Assembly (NCBI GenBank): GCA_011523845.1
Contig: WTFV01000075.1
Coordinates: 1 to 56,880 of the forward strand
Direction: 5' to 3'
From: Acidobacteriota bacterium
GTDB lineage: Bacteria; Acidobacteriota; Vicinamibacteria; Vicinamibacterales; UBA8438
Length of the DNA stretch: 56,880 nt
Shown: positions 34,322 to 42,809 of the stretch, piece after piece
Layout of the letters: every line of letters starts with the position of its first letter
Position numbering within the stretch: position 1 is the first letter of the stretch
Position numbers and translations under genes: made by a program
Notes under the pieces: model-generated
What the model was told of the DNA's origin: nothing
Seen by the model: the letters and a program-made list of their open reading frames with translations, nothing else
The model's database searches: none

Positions 34322-35391
34322 CCCGCATCGGCCCCCTGCTCGTTCGTCCGGCGGTTGCGCTCTGCGCCGGCGTGGCGGTTGCGGCCGGCGCATGCGTGCG
34401 CCAGGACGATACGGTTTCCCGGTTCCGCGACACGGCCCGGACCCTGGCGGCCGAGGCTGCAGCCGACGGCGTCGCCGTGGTCGCGGGACGAGACGGCTGG
34501 CTCTTCTTCGCGCCGGAGCTGCGCCACGTGTCGGCCGGCGCCTTCTGGGGTCCGCGGGCGGCGGAGGTCAGCCGGGCGCGGCGGCCGGATGCCGCCGATC
34601 CGTTCCCCGCGATCGTCGACTTCAAGGCGCAACTCGAAGCCGTGGGCGTCGAACTGCTGGTCGTGCCGGTGCCGCCGAAGAGCGTCGTCTATGCCGACAT
34701 GGTCTCGTCGAACCTGCCTGCGCCTTCGCCGGGCCGGCGCCTCGATCCGGATCACCTTGCGTTCTACGCGCTGCTGCGTGACGCGGGGGTGGACGCGCTC
34801 GACCTCGCCGGCCCCTTCCTGACGGGCCGCGAGCACCGGGAGGGACCGGTGTACAGCCGGCACGACACGCACTGGTCGGGTGTCGGGAGCGTGCTGGCCG
34901 GGCGGGAGATCGCGGCCGCGGTACGCGCGCGCCCCTGGTACGCGCAGCTTCCGCGAGGCGAATACGCGGCGCGGTGGCGCGATGCCGCGATTACCGGGGA
35001 TCTGACGCAGGATCTCGACGAGAGCCCCCCGGCCGAGCGGTTGCGCCTGCGAGAGATCGGGCGCTCGGACGTCCCGCTGGAACCGTTGCAGCCGGATCCG
35101 GGCAGTCCGATCGTGCTCCTCGGCGACAGCCACAACCTCGTGTTTCACGCCGGCGGCGACATGCACGCGGTCGGGGCCGGGCTGCCCGATCAACTGGCCT
35201 TCGAGCTGGGCGTGCCGGTGGATCTCGTCGCCGTTCGCGGGTCCGCCTCGACCGCGGCGCGCGTCAACCTGTTTCGCCGGGCGCAGCGGGACCCCGACTA
35301 CTGGAGCGGCAAGCGGCTGGTGATCTGGTGCTTCGCGGCGCGCGAGTTCACCGAGGGGGACGGCTGGCCGATCGTGCCGATTCGCCCCTGA
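34318..35391 (+). CDS. AlgJ/AlgX-like SGNH-fold periplasmic O-acyltransferase subunit
   Basis: 357 residues from a GTG at 34318 overlapping the preceding stop. A signal peptide ends near VAAGACVRQ, possibly lipid-modified. The domain shows VVAGRDGWLFFAPEL, LLVVPVPPKSVVYAD, the Asp-His motif SRHDTHWSGVGS, and LLGDSHNLVFHAGGD, which keeps the candidate nucleophile Ser. These three regions align closely with the protein at 12948-13919. By homology it would transfer acyl groups, carried across by an MBOAT protein, to a polysaccharide in the periplasm. The MBOAT gene is 1 kb downstream. Confidence 0.82.
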   Translation: MTRIGPLLVRPAVALCAGVAVAAGACVRQDDTVSRFRDTARTLAAEAAADGVAVVAGRDGWLFFAPELRHVSAGAFWGPRAAEVSRARRPDAADPFPAIVDFKAQLEAVGVELLVVPVPPKSVVYADMVSSNLPAPSPGRRLDPDHLAFYALLRDAGVDALDLAGPFLTGREHREGPVYSRHDTHWSGVGSVLAGREIAAAVRARPWYAQLPRGEYAARWRDAAITGDLTQDLDESPPAERLRLREIGRSDVPLEPLQPDPGSPIVLLGDSHNLVFHAGGDMHAVGAGLPDQLAFELGVPVDLVAVRGSASTAARVNLFRRAQRDPDYWSGKRLVIWCFAAREFTEGDGWPIVPIRP

Positions 35392-35399
35392 CGATTCCG

Positions 35400-36224
35400 T
35401 CACTCGTCGCGATTGCGCCGCCGGTCGCGGATCACCTGTGCGGGAACGCCCGCCGCGATGGCGAACGGCGGAATCCTGTCGCGCACGACGGCGCCGGCCC
35501 CGACGATCGCGTCCCGGCCGACGGTCACGCCATCCGCGATGACCACGTGCGCTCCGAGCCAGACGTTGTCGTCGACCTCTATGCCGCGCGCCACCCGGTC
35601 CTGGTAGAGCACCGGCACGTCGGTCCGATCGTGGGTGTGGTCCCCCCCGACCAGGTAGGTGTAAGCGGCCACCAGCGTGTGCTTTCCGAGTCGGACTCGA
35701 CTGCCGGAGAAGATCTCGCAGTTGAACCCGATGTTGGCGTGGTCGTCGACGACGATGTCGCCGTTCTTGCAACTGAGTATGGTGCCGCGGCCGATGAAGA
35801 CGCCGCTGCCGATGTCGATGCCCCGGTTGCCGGTTCCCTTCGCGTCCAGGCAGCAGGCGTCGTCGATCACGACGTCGTCGCCGATCCGGATCTTGTGGGG
35901 GTGCCGCAGCACCACGTTGGCGCCGAACGTGACGTTGCGGCCGGTGCGGCCGAGCAGCCGCGGATACAGCTTCGAGCGCAGCAGCAGGCCGAGCGCGCCG
36001 GGCAGGGCGCTGCACAGGGTCACGATGAGCTCGTACCGGATCAGCGCCCACAGTCCCGGGCGTCCGACGACGAGCTGCGCATAGCGCGCGGCCCGGGATC
36101 GGCCGGGGGCGAAGAGCTCCTCCTGGATGACGGTAATCTCCCGGCGATTGCGGGAGACGTCAGCGGGCGAGTCGGAAGGCGACGTCGAATCGGACAACGG
36201 AATCTCCTGTGTCACGCGCAGCAT
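35400..36224 (-). CDS. Left-handed beta-helix (hexapeptide repeat) acyltransferase
   Basis: 274 residues from ATG 36224. A TTG at 36197 preceded by AGGAG is a serious alternative because the ATG sits 2 bp from the edge of a MITE-like repeat. From about residue 100 hexapeptide turns are clear: VTFGANVVLRHPHKIRIGDD, IDIGSGVFIGRGTIL, ANIGFNCEIFSGSRVRLG, then VWLGAHVVIADGVTVGRDAI. The loop DHTHDR carries the likely catalytic His. It probably acetylates a sugar nucleotide or glycan in the cytoplasm, complementing the periplasmic MBOAT/AlgJ system. Divergent from the MBOAT gene. Confidence 0.85.
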   Translation of the reverse strand: MLRVTQEIPLSDSTSPSDSPADVSRNRREITVIQEELFAPGRSRAARYAQLVVGRPGLWALIRYELIVTLCSALPGALGLLLRSKLYPRLLGRTGRNVTFGANVVLRHPHKIRIGDDVVIDDACCLDAKGTGNRGIDIGSGVFIGRGTILSCKNGDIVVDDHANIGFNCEIFSGSRVRLGKHTLVAAYTYLVGGDHTHDRTDVPVLYQDRVARGIEVDDNVWLGAHVVIADGVTVGRDAIVGAGAVVRDRIPPFAIAAGVPAQVIRDRRRNRDE

Positions 36225-36226
36225 AT

Positions 36227-36384
36227 CAGTCCGTGGCGGAACCCCGCGTGGCACCGAGAGCGGCGAGGCGCCTGCCTGCCAAGGCGCGACGAGGGAGCGT
36301 ATTGGGCATACTCGACCGAGAAGCAACGCCGTCCACGCGGGATGCATCGCCGCTCGCATGCAGCGGGGCTCTCGCCACGGGCTG
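36227..36384 (-). mobile_element. RPT-B copy B, MITE-like element (158 bp)
   Basis: Bounded by CAGTCCGTGG (36227-36236) and CCACGGGCTG (36375-36384), which are terminal inverted repeats with one mismatch. Read on the minus strand it matches the element at 42651-42809 at about nine in ten positions by eye. No transposase is encoded. It fills most of the region between the divergent acyltransferase and MBOAT genes and abuts the acyltransferase start. Confidence 0.8.
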
Positions 36385-36442
36385 ATGTCCGTTCTGCCAC
36401 CGCGGGTCCGCGCAGACCCACTGTGTAGACTGAGCGCGTCGA

Positions 36443-37942
36443 ATGGTCTTCAGCTCGCACGTCTTCCTCTTCTGCTTCCTGCCAATCACGCTCACCGTCT
36501 ACTACGCGCTGCCGCGCCGCGCCCGGCACCTGGCGCTGACCCTGCTCAGCTATCTGTTCTACGGCTGGGCCAATCCGCTCTTCGTCGTGCTGCTGCTCAC
36601 GTCCACCACGATTGACTACCTGTGCGGCCTGGCGCTTGCCGGCCGCGGGCCGAGCTGGATGGCGCGGCTGGCCGGACGGCGGGAGGTTGCGGCGCGCTGG
36701 GCGCGCCCCATCGGCCTGGTGGCCCCGCGCGACCCGGCCGGCGCCGGTCGGCGTCGCCTGGCCGTCGCCCTGTCGGTGTCGACCAACCTGGCGCTGCTCG
36801 GGTTCTTCAAGTACTTCAACTTCGGCGTGGACACGGTCAACGGCGTCGCCGCCTGGCTCGGCGTGCCGTGGCTGCATCTCGACGTGGCGCTGCGCGTCAC
36901 GCTCCCGCTGGGCATCAGCTTCTACACCTTCCAGTCGATGAGCTACACGATAGACGTCTCCCGCGGCCACGCGAAGGCGCTCCGCAGCTTCGTCGACTTC
37001 GCCTGCTACGTGTCGATGTTTCCCCAGCTCGTCGCCGGGCCGATCATCCGCTTCGCCGAGGTCGCCGAACAACTCGCGTCCAGGACCCACAGCGTAACGA
37101 AGTGCGCGCGCGGCATCGCCTTCATCAGCCTGGGGCTCGCCAAGAAGGTGCTCCTCGCCAATCCCTGCGGGAGGATCGCCGATCTGGCGTTCGACGCCGG
37201 GGCGATCGGGACCCTCGACGCCTGGTTCGGCGTCACGGCCTACGCATTCCAGATCTACTTCGACTTCAGCGGGTACTCGGACATGGCCATCGGGCTGGGG
37301 CTGATGCTCGGCTTCGTGTTTCCCAAGAACTTCGACTCCCCGTACCACGCCCAATCGATCACCGAGTTCTGGCGGCGCTGGCACATCTCGCTGTCGTCGT
37401 GGCTGCGGGACTATCTCTACGTCCCGCTCGGGGGGAGCCGCGCGGGACCCGGCCGGACGTACGTGAATCTCGCGCTCGTGATGCTGCTGGGAGGCCTGTG
37501 GCACGGGAGCTCGTGGACGTTCGTCGTGTGGGGCGGCTTCCACGGGGTCCTGCTGGCGGTCGAACGGTCGCTCGGCGGGGCCGGCCCGTATCGGTTTCTG
37601 CCCGCTCCATTCCGCACGACACTTACCTTCTGCCTGGTGCTCGTGAGCTGGGTCTTCTTCCGCGCGGCCGACCTCGGCGCGGCGACGACCTACCTGCGCA
37701 GCATGCTGGGCCTCGAAGCGCCCGCCGACGCGGCGCGTCTGTTGGGGCAGGTCATGTGGGAGCCGTACTCCCTGGCGAGCTTCGCCTGCGCCGCCGCGAT
37801 TACCTGGGCGGGGCCGCAGACCTGGGACTGGACGCGCCGACTCACCGCGGCGAAGGCGATCCTCGTGATGACGCTGCTGGGGCTCGCGTGCGCCATCCTC
37901 TCGACCCAGGCGTACAATCCCTTCATCTACTTCATCTTCTGA
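36443..37942 (+). CDS. MBOAT-family O-acyltransferase, AlgI/DltB-like
   Basis: 499 residues. It begins MVFSSHVFLFCFLP, the classic AlgI start, and carries a dozen membrane helices. MBOAT signatures are present: LPLGISFYTFQSMSYTIDV, FPQLVAGPIIRF, YFDFSGYSDMAIGLGLMLGF, FWRRWHISLSSWLRDYLYVP, and the catalytic His in LGGLWHGSSWTF near 355. AlgI-type proteins pass acetyl groups from a cytoplasmic donor to a periplasmic AlgJ/AlgX partner for polysaccharide O-acetylation. The next gene, an AlgX-like protein, starts at its stop codon, so the two form a functional pair. Confidence 0.95.
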   Translation: MVFSSHVFLFCFLPITLTVYYALPRRARHLALTLLSYLFYGWANPLFVVLLLTSTTIDYLCGLALAGRGPSWMARLAGRREVAARWARPIGLVAPRDPAGAGRRRLAVALSVSTNLALLGFFKYFNFGVDTVNGVAAWLGVPWLHLDVALRVTLPLGISFYTFQSMSYTIDVSRGHAKALRSFVDFACYVSMFPQLVAGPIIRFAEVAEQLASRTHSVTKCARGIAFISLGLAKKVLLANPCGRIADLAFDAGAIGTLDAWFGVTAYAFQIYFDFSGYSDMAIGLGLMLGFVFPKNFDSPYHAQSITEFWRRWHISLSSWLRDYLYVPLGGSRAGPGRTYVNLALVMLLGGLWHGSSWTFVVWGGFHGVLLAVERSLGGAGPYRFLPAPFRTTLTFCLVLVSWVFFRAADLGAATTYLRSMLGLEAPADAARLLGQVMWEPYSLASFACAAAITWAGPQTWDWTRRLTAAKAILVMTLLGLACAILSTQAYNPFIYFIF

Positions 37943-39645
37943 TGTCCAGCGATCCCGGTGTCCGCCTGCCGCGTCCGGAGCGCGCCCGCATCGCACAGGC
38001 CAGGGACGAGGTGGGCGAAACCGCCGTCGCCCCGCCGGTGGCGCGCCTGCTCGTGGCGCTGTTCGCGTGTCTGATTGCGGCGCCCTCCCTCGTCCAGATG
38101 GGTCTGGATCCGGCCTTCTACCAGCGGCTGGGTACGAGATCGGGCGGGGTGGAAGCGGCGACCCCGGGTTCGCTCTTCGATCGGCTGCGTGCCGTCAACC
38201 GGGGCCTGCTGGCCCGGGCAGGCCGCATCGAGGATCAACTGGCGGAGGACTCGGTGCTCGGCCGTCGCCTTCGTCCCGTCGTGCAGGAGACGCTGACCGG
38301 ATGGCTGCGCGCCGGCACCGCGCAGGTGGAGGTGGGCGTCGGCGGATGGTTGTTCTATCGCCCGGACATCGACCACGTCACGGGGCCGGGCTTCCTGGAT
38401 TCGGCGGTGCTTGCACGCCGTGCGGCCGAGGGCGACACGCTTGCGGCCGGGCGGCAGCCCGATCCGCGTCCGGCCCTGTTGCGGCTTCACGAGCAGCTCG
38501 ACCGGCGCGGCGTGCGACTGATCGTCGTGCCGACGCCGGTCAAGCCGTCCGCGGACCCGCGGCGGGCAGGCTCCGGCCGCTTCGAATCGGCGCTGGTCAT
38601 GAACCGGTCCTATGGCCGGTACGTCGACGGGCTCGAGCGGGCGGGCGTCACGGTGTTCGACGTCAGGCGGACGCTGTCGGCCATGCGGCGCGAGGGAGCC
38701 GGACCGCTCTATCTGGCGACGGACACGCACTGGCGTCCCGAAACCATGCGGCGGACAGCGGTCGAGCTGGCGGCCTTCATCGAGCGGGAAGCAGTGCTCT
38801 CGGAGCCCGCCGGCGGCTATCGCTCGCGGCGCGTCGCGGCAACGAACCAGGGCGATACGACCAGATTGCTCGATCTCGGGCCGGACCAGCTCCTCTATCC
38901 GCCGGAGACCGTCACCGTCACCAGGATCGAGACGCTGCAAGGCGAGCCGTGGGCGCCGGAGCGTTCCGCGGAGGTCCTTCTTCTGGGCGACAGCTTCACC
39001 AACGTCTATTCGCTGTCGTCGCTCGGTTGGGGGGTGTCGGCGGGATTCGCGGAGCACCTCAGTTACGCACTCGGACGCCCGGTGGACCGTATCAGCCAGA
39101 ATGACAACGGCGCGCTGGCGCCTCGCCGCCTCCTGGCGGCCGAGGCGGCGCGCGACGCTCGACGCCTCGATGGCACACGGGTAGTGGTCTACCAGTTCGC
39201 CGCACGCGAGCTGTCCCAGGGCGACTGGCGGCCGATCGCGCTCGTCACGGACCCGGCCGCGGCGGCGCGCGGCGTTCTCTGGTCTCCCGCCGTCGATTCC
39301 ACGGCTACGGTGGAAGCCACCCTCGCCGCCGCGGGGCCGATCCCGCGACCGGGAACCGTGCCCTATCGCGACCACATCGTCGCGTTGCACATCACCGGGA
39401 TCGAGACACTTGGCGGGCCGGGCATCGGCGCTGGTCGGGAAGCGGTCGTCTACGTGCGCAGCATGATCGACAACGAGCTGACCGCGGCGGCCGATTATCG
39501 GCCCGGGGACCGCGTACGTCTCGAACTGGAGTCGTGGGCGGCCGTCGCGCCGGAACTCGATGGCATCAGCCGCGGCGAGCTGAGCGATCCGGGTCTGCTG
39601 CAGGCTGTCCCCTGGTGGGGGACGCCGGTCGACGTCGAGCCGTAG
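37942..39645 (+). CDS. AlgX/AlgJ-like O-acetyltransferase partner of MBOAT
   Basis: 567 residues. ATG 37942 shares a base with the MBOAT stop. One N-terminal membrane helix (LLVALFACLIAAPSLVQ) anchors a periplasmic domain. Visible motifs are VGVGGWLFYRPDIDHVTG, LIVVPTPVKPSADPRR, the Asp-His motif LATDTHWRPETM, and LLLGDSFTNVYS with the candidate nucleophile Ser. The last 120 residues form an extra beta domain. It should be the terminal acyltransferase of the MBOAT pathway. It is longer than, and distinct from, the two other AlgJ-like proteins in the window. Confidence 0.88.
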   Translation: MSSDPGVRLPRPERARIAQARDEVGETAVAPPVARLLVALFACLIAAPSLVQMGLDPAFYQRLGTRSGGVEAATPGSLFDRLRAVNRGLLARAGRIEDQLAEDSVLGRRLRPVVQETLTGWLRAGTAQVEVGVGGWLFYRPDIDHVTGPGFLDSAVLARRAAEGDTLAAGRQPDPRPALLRLHEQLDRRGVRLIVVPTPVKPSADPRRAGSGRFESALVMNRSYGRYVDGLERAGVTVFDVRRTLSAMRREGAGPLYLATDTHWRPETMRRTAVELAAFIEREAVLSEPAGGYRSRRVAATNQGDTTRLLDLGPDQLLYPPETVTVTRIETLQGEPWAPERSAEVLLLGDSFTNVYSLSSLGWGVSAGFAEHLSYALGRPVDRISQNDNGALAPRRLLAAEAARDARRLDGTRVVVYQFAARELSQGDWRPIALVTDPAAAARGVLWSPAVDSTATVEATLAAAGPIPRPGTVPYRDHIVALHITGIETLGGPGIGAGREAVVYVRSMIDNELTAAADYRPGDRVRLELESWAAVAPELDGISRGELSDPGLLQAVPWWGTPVDVEP

Positions 39646-39675
39646 AGGCCGGAACGGTTCGGCCGCGGAAGGCCG

Positions 39676-40680
39676 TCACGATGTGAAGCCTCGTGCCCGC
39701 CGGGGGCGGCGAAGCAGAGCCTCCGCGGCCGGAGTCGAAGCCCATCCCGCCTGCTTCGCTCTGCGGCGAAGCGCCTCGAAGTCTACGAAGACGACATAGA
39801 GGACCATCCACGTGAAGAACGGCGCCGCCATGGTGAGGTAGATGCCCATATGGAGTACGACCCCGGCCGCGAGCATGTACCTGCGGATCCCCCTGACGAA
39901 CACGGCCACGAAGAAGAACGTCTCGACCACCACCGTCATCGCCGCCCCGGCGACGCAGAGCCAGAAGTTCTGTATCAGCCACAGACCGGCCGGCATGCCG
40001 AAGCGCACGTAGTCGGTAAGCACGATCGTCTGCAGCGTTTCGCCGTTCATCCAGTACAACCCGCCGTCGAGCAGCTTGCTGCTGCCTGCCGAGAAGTAGG
40101 CGATGCCGAGCAGGCACTGGATGAGGCGCAGCGCCCAGGTCGCGGTATCGGATCGCGCTTCCGGTCCCCAGGCGCGGGCGCGCCGCGATCTCCTTCGAAG
40201 CCAGGAATCCATCGAATAGCAGCGCCCGGACGGTGACAGCCCCAGCAGAACGAAAGCGATGCAATACAGCGACTCCGTGTGATGCAGTTCCCCGTACGAC
40301 CAGAGATGACCGATGAGGATGAGGAAGCCCGTCCCCATCACGAGCAGCGAGGTGCGGGTGAACAACCCGATTGTCGCCAGGACGCCGGCCACGTTCGCCG
40401 TCAGCCAGACACCGCGCAGGAACTCCTCCGTATGGAACAGGTCGACCGGTACCACGGCCAGGACGGCGAGGATGATTGCCTGGTCGATCCGCCCCGGGTC
40501 GTAGGTCAGCGGTACCATGTAATCGTCCGGGGGTACGGACAGGAACAGCAGCCACGTCGGCACCAGCACGAGGCGGCAGATGGCGAGCGGCACCGCGGTC
40601 GTTGCCGGGAACCAGAAGCGAATCCAGGCGTCCCGCCACCCGGCCGGAGGCGAGGTCGGCGTCGTGGGCGTGTCGCTCAT
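39676..40680 (-). CDS. HTTM-domain membrane protein
   Basis: 334 residues from ATG 40680. Multiple helices include an early CRLVLVPTWLLFLSVPP, LWSYGELHHTESLYCIAFVLLGLSP, LIQCLLGIAYFSAGSSKLLDGG and GVVLHMGIYLTMAAPFF. These are the hallmarks of HTTM (vitamin-K gamma-carboxylase-like) proteins, including the YFxAGxxKL motif. Bacterial HTTM proteins have largely unknown chemistry. The gene is coupled to the upstream membrane protein gene by a TGATG-type junction. It converges on the AlgX-like gene, suggesting a link to the acylated glycan. Confidence 0.82.
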   Translation of the reverse strand: MSDTPTTPTSPPAGWRDAWIRFWFPATTAVPLAICRLVLVPTWLLFLSVPPDDYMVPLTYDPGRIDQAIILAVLAVVPVDLFHTEEFLRGVWLTANVAGVLATIGLFTRTSLLVMGTGFLILIGHLWSYGELHHTESLYCIAFVLLGLSPSGRCYSMDSWLRRRSRRARAWGPEARSDTATWALRLIQCLLGIAYFSAGSSKLLDGGLYWMNGETLQTIVLTDYVRFGMPAGLWLIQNFWLCVAGAAMTVVVETFFFVAVFVRGIRRYMLAAGVVLHMGIYLTMAAPFFTWMVLYVVFVDFEALRRRAKQAGWASTPAAEALLRRPRRARGFTS

Positions 40681-41591
40681 CACCGAACGGCGCCGATCGA
40701 CGACGTTTCGGCCGCTTCCCGATCCGCCGGTCCGGGGGATGGGTCGAGCGCGAGCGTTCGAGTCTCGGGGTGCTCCACGAGCCTGCCGTCCTCGATCAGG
40801 TACCACGTCGCCTCGGCCATGATGGCCCTGAACGGGGGAAGTCGGGACTCGATGAGGGTGCGGCGGAAGTCCTCGTGCGCTGCCCAGGGCCGGTCGAACA
40901 GGCGCGGGAGCAACTGGGTGTGATAGACGAACCAGCTCATGCCGAGCGCGTCCGCGGTGATTTCCACCAGGGCCGGGGGATCTTCACGGGTGACGCCGTG
41001 GAGCCGGTAATGCCGGGTCTGTACCGGTGCGGTGTGGGCGGGACTGTAGAGCGGGTAGTCGATGAAGGGCCACCAGGTGGGACGGCGCTTGAACAGGGCC
41101 GCTGCCTGGAGTCCCAGCACGGCGACCACGACCACCGAGACGAGAACGTGGCGGGCGGCGAGGCGCGGCGGCGCGGCAGTCGCCGCCGTATGGCCCGGAC
41201 TCCAGAACCAATGGCTGGCCGCTACCGCTCCGTAGAGCACCCAGCCCCACGCCAGCAGGTCGAGTCCGCCGGTGATCGAACCCTGCAGCGCGTTCTCGCT
41301 CATGACGGCCGCCACGGGGCTGCCGACGAGATTCAGCGCGCAGGTCAGGAGCAACAGGCGCGACCCGCGACGAACGGGGATCAGCGGGCGGAACCCGACC
41401 GGCGAACGGGTCAGCTCGACCGCGAGCACCGCCGCCAGCAGCCAGCTCGCCGCGCTCAACCAGCCGCACAACGAGGGCACGTTGCAGACGGCGGACAACC
41501 ACCGGACGACGATGAATCCGGCCGCACAGAGACGCCGACGGGATGCGGAGGCCGATTCCGGAGTGCCGTGCCGCCGTTCCTCCGCACGCAT
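40680..41591 (-). CDS. Membrane protein paired with HTTM protein
   Basis: 303 residues from ATG 41591. Four hydrophobic helices lie in the first 180 residues (SAASWLLAAVLAVELT, LVSVVVVAVLGLQAAAL). A soluble C-terminal region follows (WWPFIDYPLYSPAHTAP, ITADALGMSWFVYHTQLLPRL). I do not recognise a named family; such proteins often sit beside HTTM genes and may form a complex. Its stop shares one base with the start of the HTTM gene. It is divergent from the beta-barrel gene at 41793, with a 201-bp region between them in which I find no convincing promoter. Confidence 0.7.
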   Translation of the reverse strand: MRAEERRHGTPESASASRRRLCAAGFIVVRWLSAVCNVPSLCGWLSAASWLLAAVLAVELTRSPVGFRPLIPVRRGSRLLLLTCALNLVGSPVAAVMSENALQGSITGGLDLLAWGWVLYGAVAASHWFWSPGHTAATAAPPRLAARHVLVSVVVVAVLGLQAAALFKRRPTWWPFIDYPLYSPAHTAPVQTRHYRLHGVTREDPPALVEITADALGMSWFVYHTQLLPRLFDRPWAAHEDFRRTLIESRLPPFRAIMAEATWYLIEDGRLVEHPETRTLALDPSPGPADREAAETSSIGAVR

Positions 41592-41792
41592 CGAAGCCGA
41601 TTGTATCTCGGCCCTCTCGGTGTAGCGGCGTGCGCATGCCGGTGGCGCAGGTGGCGGGCGTTCGACCCGCCGTCGGGTATGATCGCGCGTGGCCCGCGTT
41701 CGGCGGGGCCGTCCGATTCCGCTCGCCGAGGACAATGGACAGGCGCGGCCGAGACGTCCCGCGGCAATGCCGCTTCGGACACTGGAGGTTCT

Positions 41793-42623
41793 TTGCGAAC
41801 GAAGCGCTGCCGAGGCGGATTGCCGCCGTTGAGGGGAGGATGTTCGATTGCCGTGGTGCTGATGCTCCTTGGCGGTACTGCGGGGGCGCAGAGCCCGGAG
41901 GAGGCGCGGGCGCCGGAGCTTCGGAGGCCGATGGAGAGGGTGTACCTCAACCTCGACGCGGCGTATCACAGCGAAGAGCACCTGCTGGTCCAGCGTCTGT
42001 CGACGCCGCTGTATGACGAGACGAGGACCTTCGAAGCCCGTCACGCTTCACCCGTCGGCGTGGGTTTCGGCGCCGCCCTCGGTGTGCGCGTGTGGAACAA
42101 CCTGGCCGTCGGTCTCGGCGGCAGTTACTTTCGCATCCGGAACGCCGTCGACGTGGCCGGACACGTCCCGCACCCGCTCTTCTACCGTCGACCCCGTGAA
42201 ACGGAGCATCAGCCGGGCGGTTTCGATCGGACCGAGGTCGGGGTCCATCTGCAGGTCGTCTGGACGATTCGCCTGGCCGACCGCCTCGACGTGGCGCTGT
42301 CGGCCGGCCCGTCGGTCTTCCGCGTGGAGCTCGATCGCGTGTCCACGATCCGGACCGATGAGGTCGGACCACCCTACGACGCGGTGCGGGTCGACATCGG
42401 CCGCGCGCTCGCGCGGAAGGACCTTGCCGGCGCCAACGCCGGAATCGATCTGACCTACCATCTCTTCCGGAGCATGGAGCCCGGCGCGTCGTTCTGGGCT
42501 GCGGGTGTCGGAATCTTCGTTCGGTGGACCACGGGAACGTCGGCGCTGCCGGAGTTCGGACCCGATGAGACCATCGAGGTGGGCGGCCTCCAGGTCGGTG
42601 CAGGCCTGCGCTTCCGGTTCTGA
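41793..42623 (+). CDS. Outer-membrane beta-barrel protein (paralogue of 15359-16315)
   Basis: 276 residues from a TTG at 41793, chosen because GGAGG lies 4-5 bp upstream and no in-frame ATG precedes the signal peptide. The signal peptide is SIAVVLMLLGGTAGAQS. Barrel strands alternate from about residue 50 and end in GAGLRFRF. It shares VPHPL, LSAGPSVF and the C-terminal VGGLQVGAGLRFRF with the protein at 15359, so the pair arose by duplication. Function unknown; a pore or surface scaffold for the glycan region is possible. A MITE-like repeat follows 28 bp downstream. Confidence 0.75.
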   Translation: MRTKRCRGGLPPLRGGCSIAVVLMLLGGTAGAQSPEEARAPELRRPMERVYLNLDAAYHSEEHLLVQRLSTPLYDETRTFEARHASPVGVGFGAALGVRVWNNLAVGLGGSYFRIRNAVDVAGHVPHPLFYRRPRETEHQPGGFDRTEVGVHLQVVWTIRLADRLDVALSAGPSVFRVELDRVSTIRTDEVGPPYDAVRVDIGRALARKDLAGANAGIDLTYHLFRSMEPGASFWAAGVGIFVRWTTGTSALPEFGPDETIEVGGLQVGAGLRFRF

Positions 42624-42650
42624 GCAATCACGCTGCCTCGTCCCGCCTGG

Positions 42651-42809
42651 CAGCCCGTGGCGAAAGGCCCCGCTGCATTCGAGCGGCGATGCATCCCGCC
42701 CGGACGGCGTGGCTCCTCGGTCGAGTATGCCCAATATGCTCCCGCGTCGCGCCTTGCCACGCGGGCGCCTCGCCCCTCTCGGTGCGACGCGGGGTTTCAC
42801 CACGGGCTG
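42651..42809 (+). mobile_element. RPT-B copy C, MITE-like element (159 bp)
   Basis: Bounded by perfect 10-bp terminal inverted repeats CAGCCCGTGG (42651-42660) and CCACGGGCTG (42800-42809). The internal sequence includes TGCATTCGAGCGGCGATGCA and GGTCGAGTATGCCCAATATG, shared with the copy at 36227-36384. It fills the gap between two convergent genes and abuts the stop codon of the minus-strand gene. No clear target-site duplication is visible. Confidence 0.85.

Noticed and set aside
41642..41792. TATGAT near 41678 as a promoter for the barrel gene
   Set aside because: The nearest TTCGAC is only 11 bp upstream; spacing is not acceptable.
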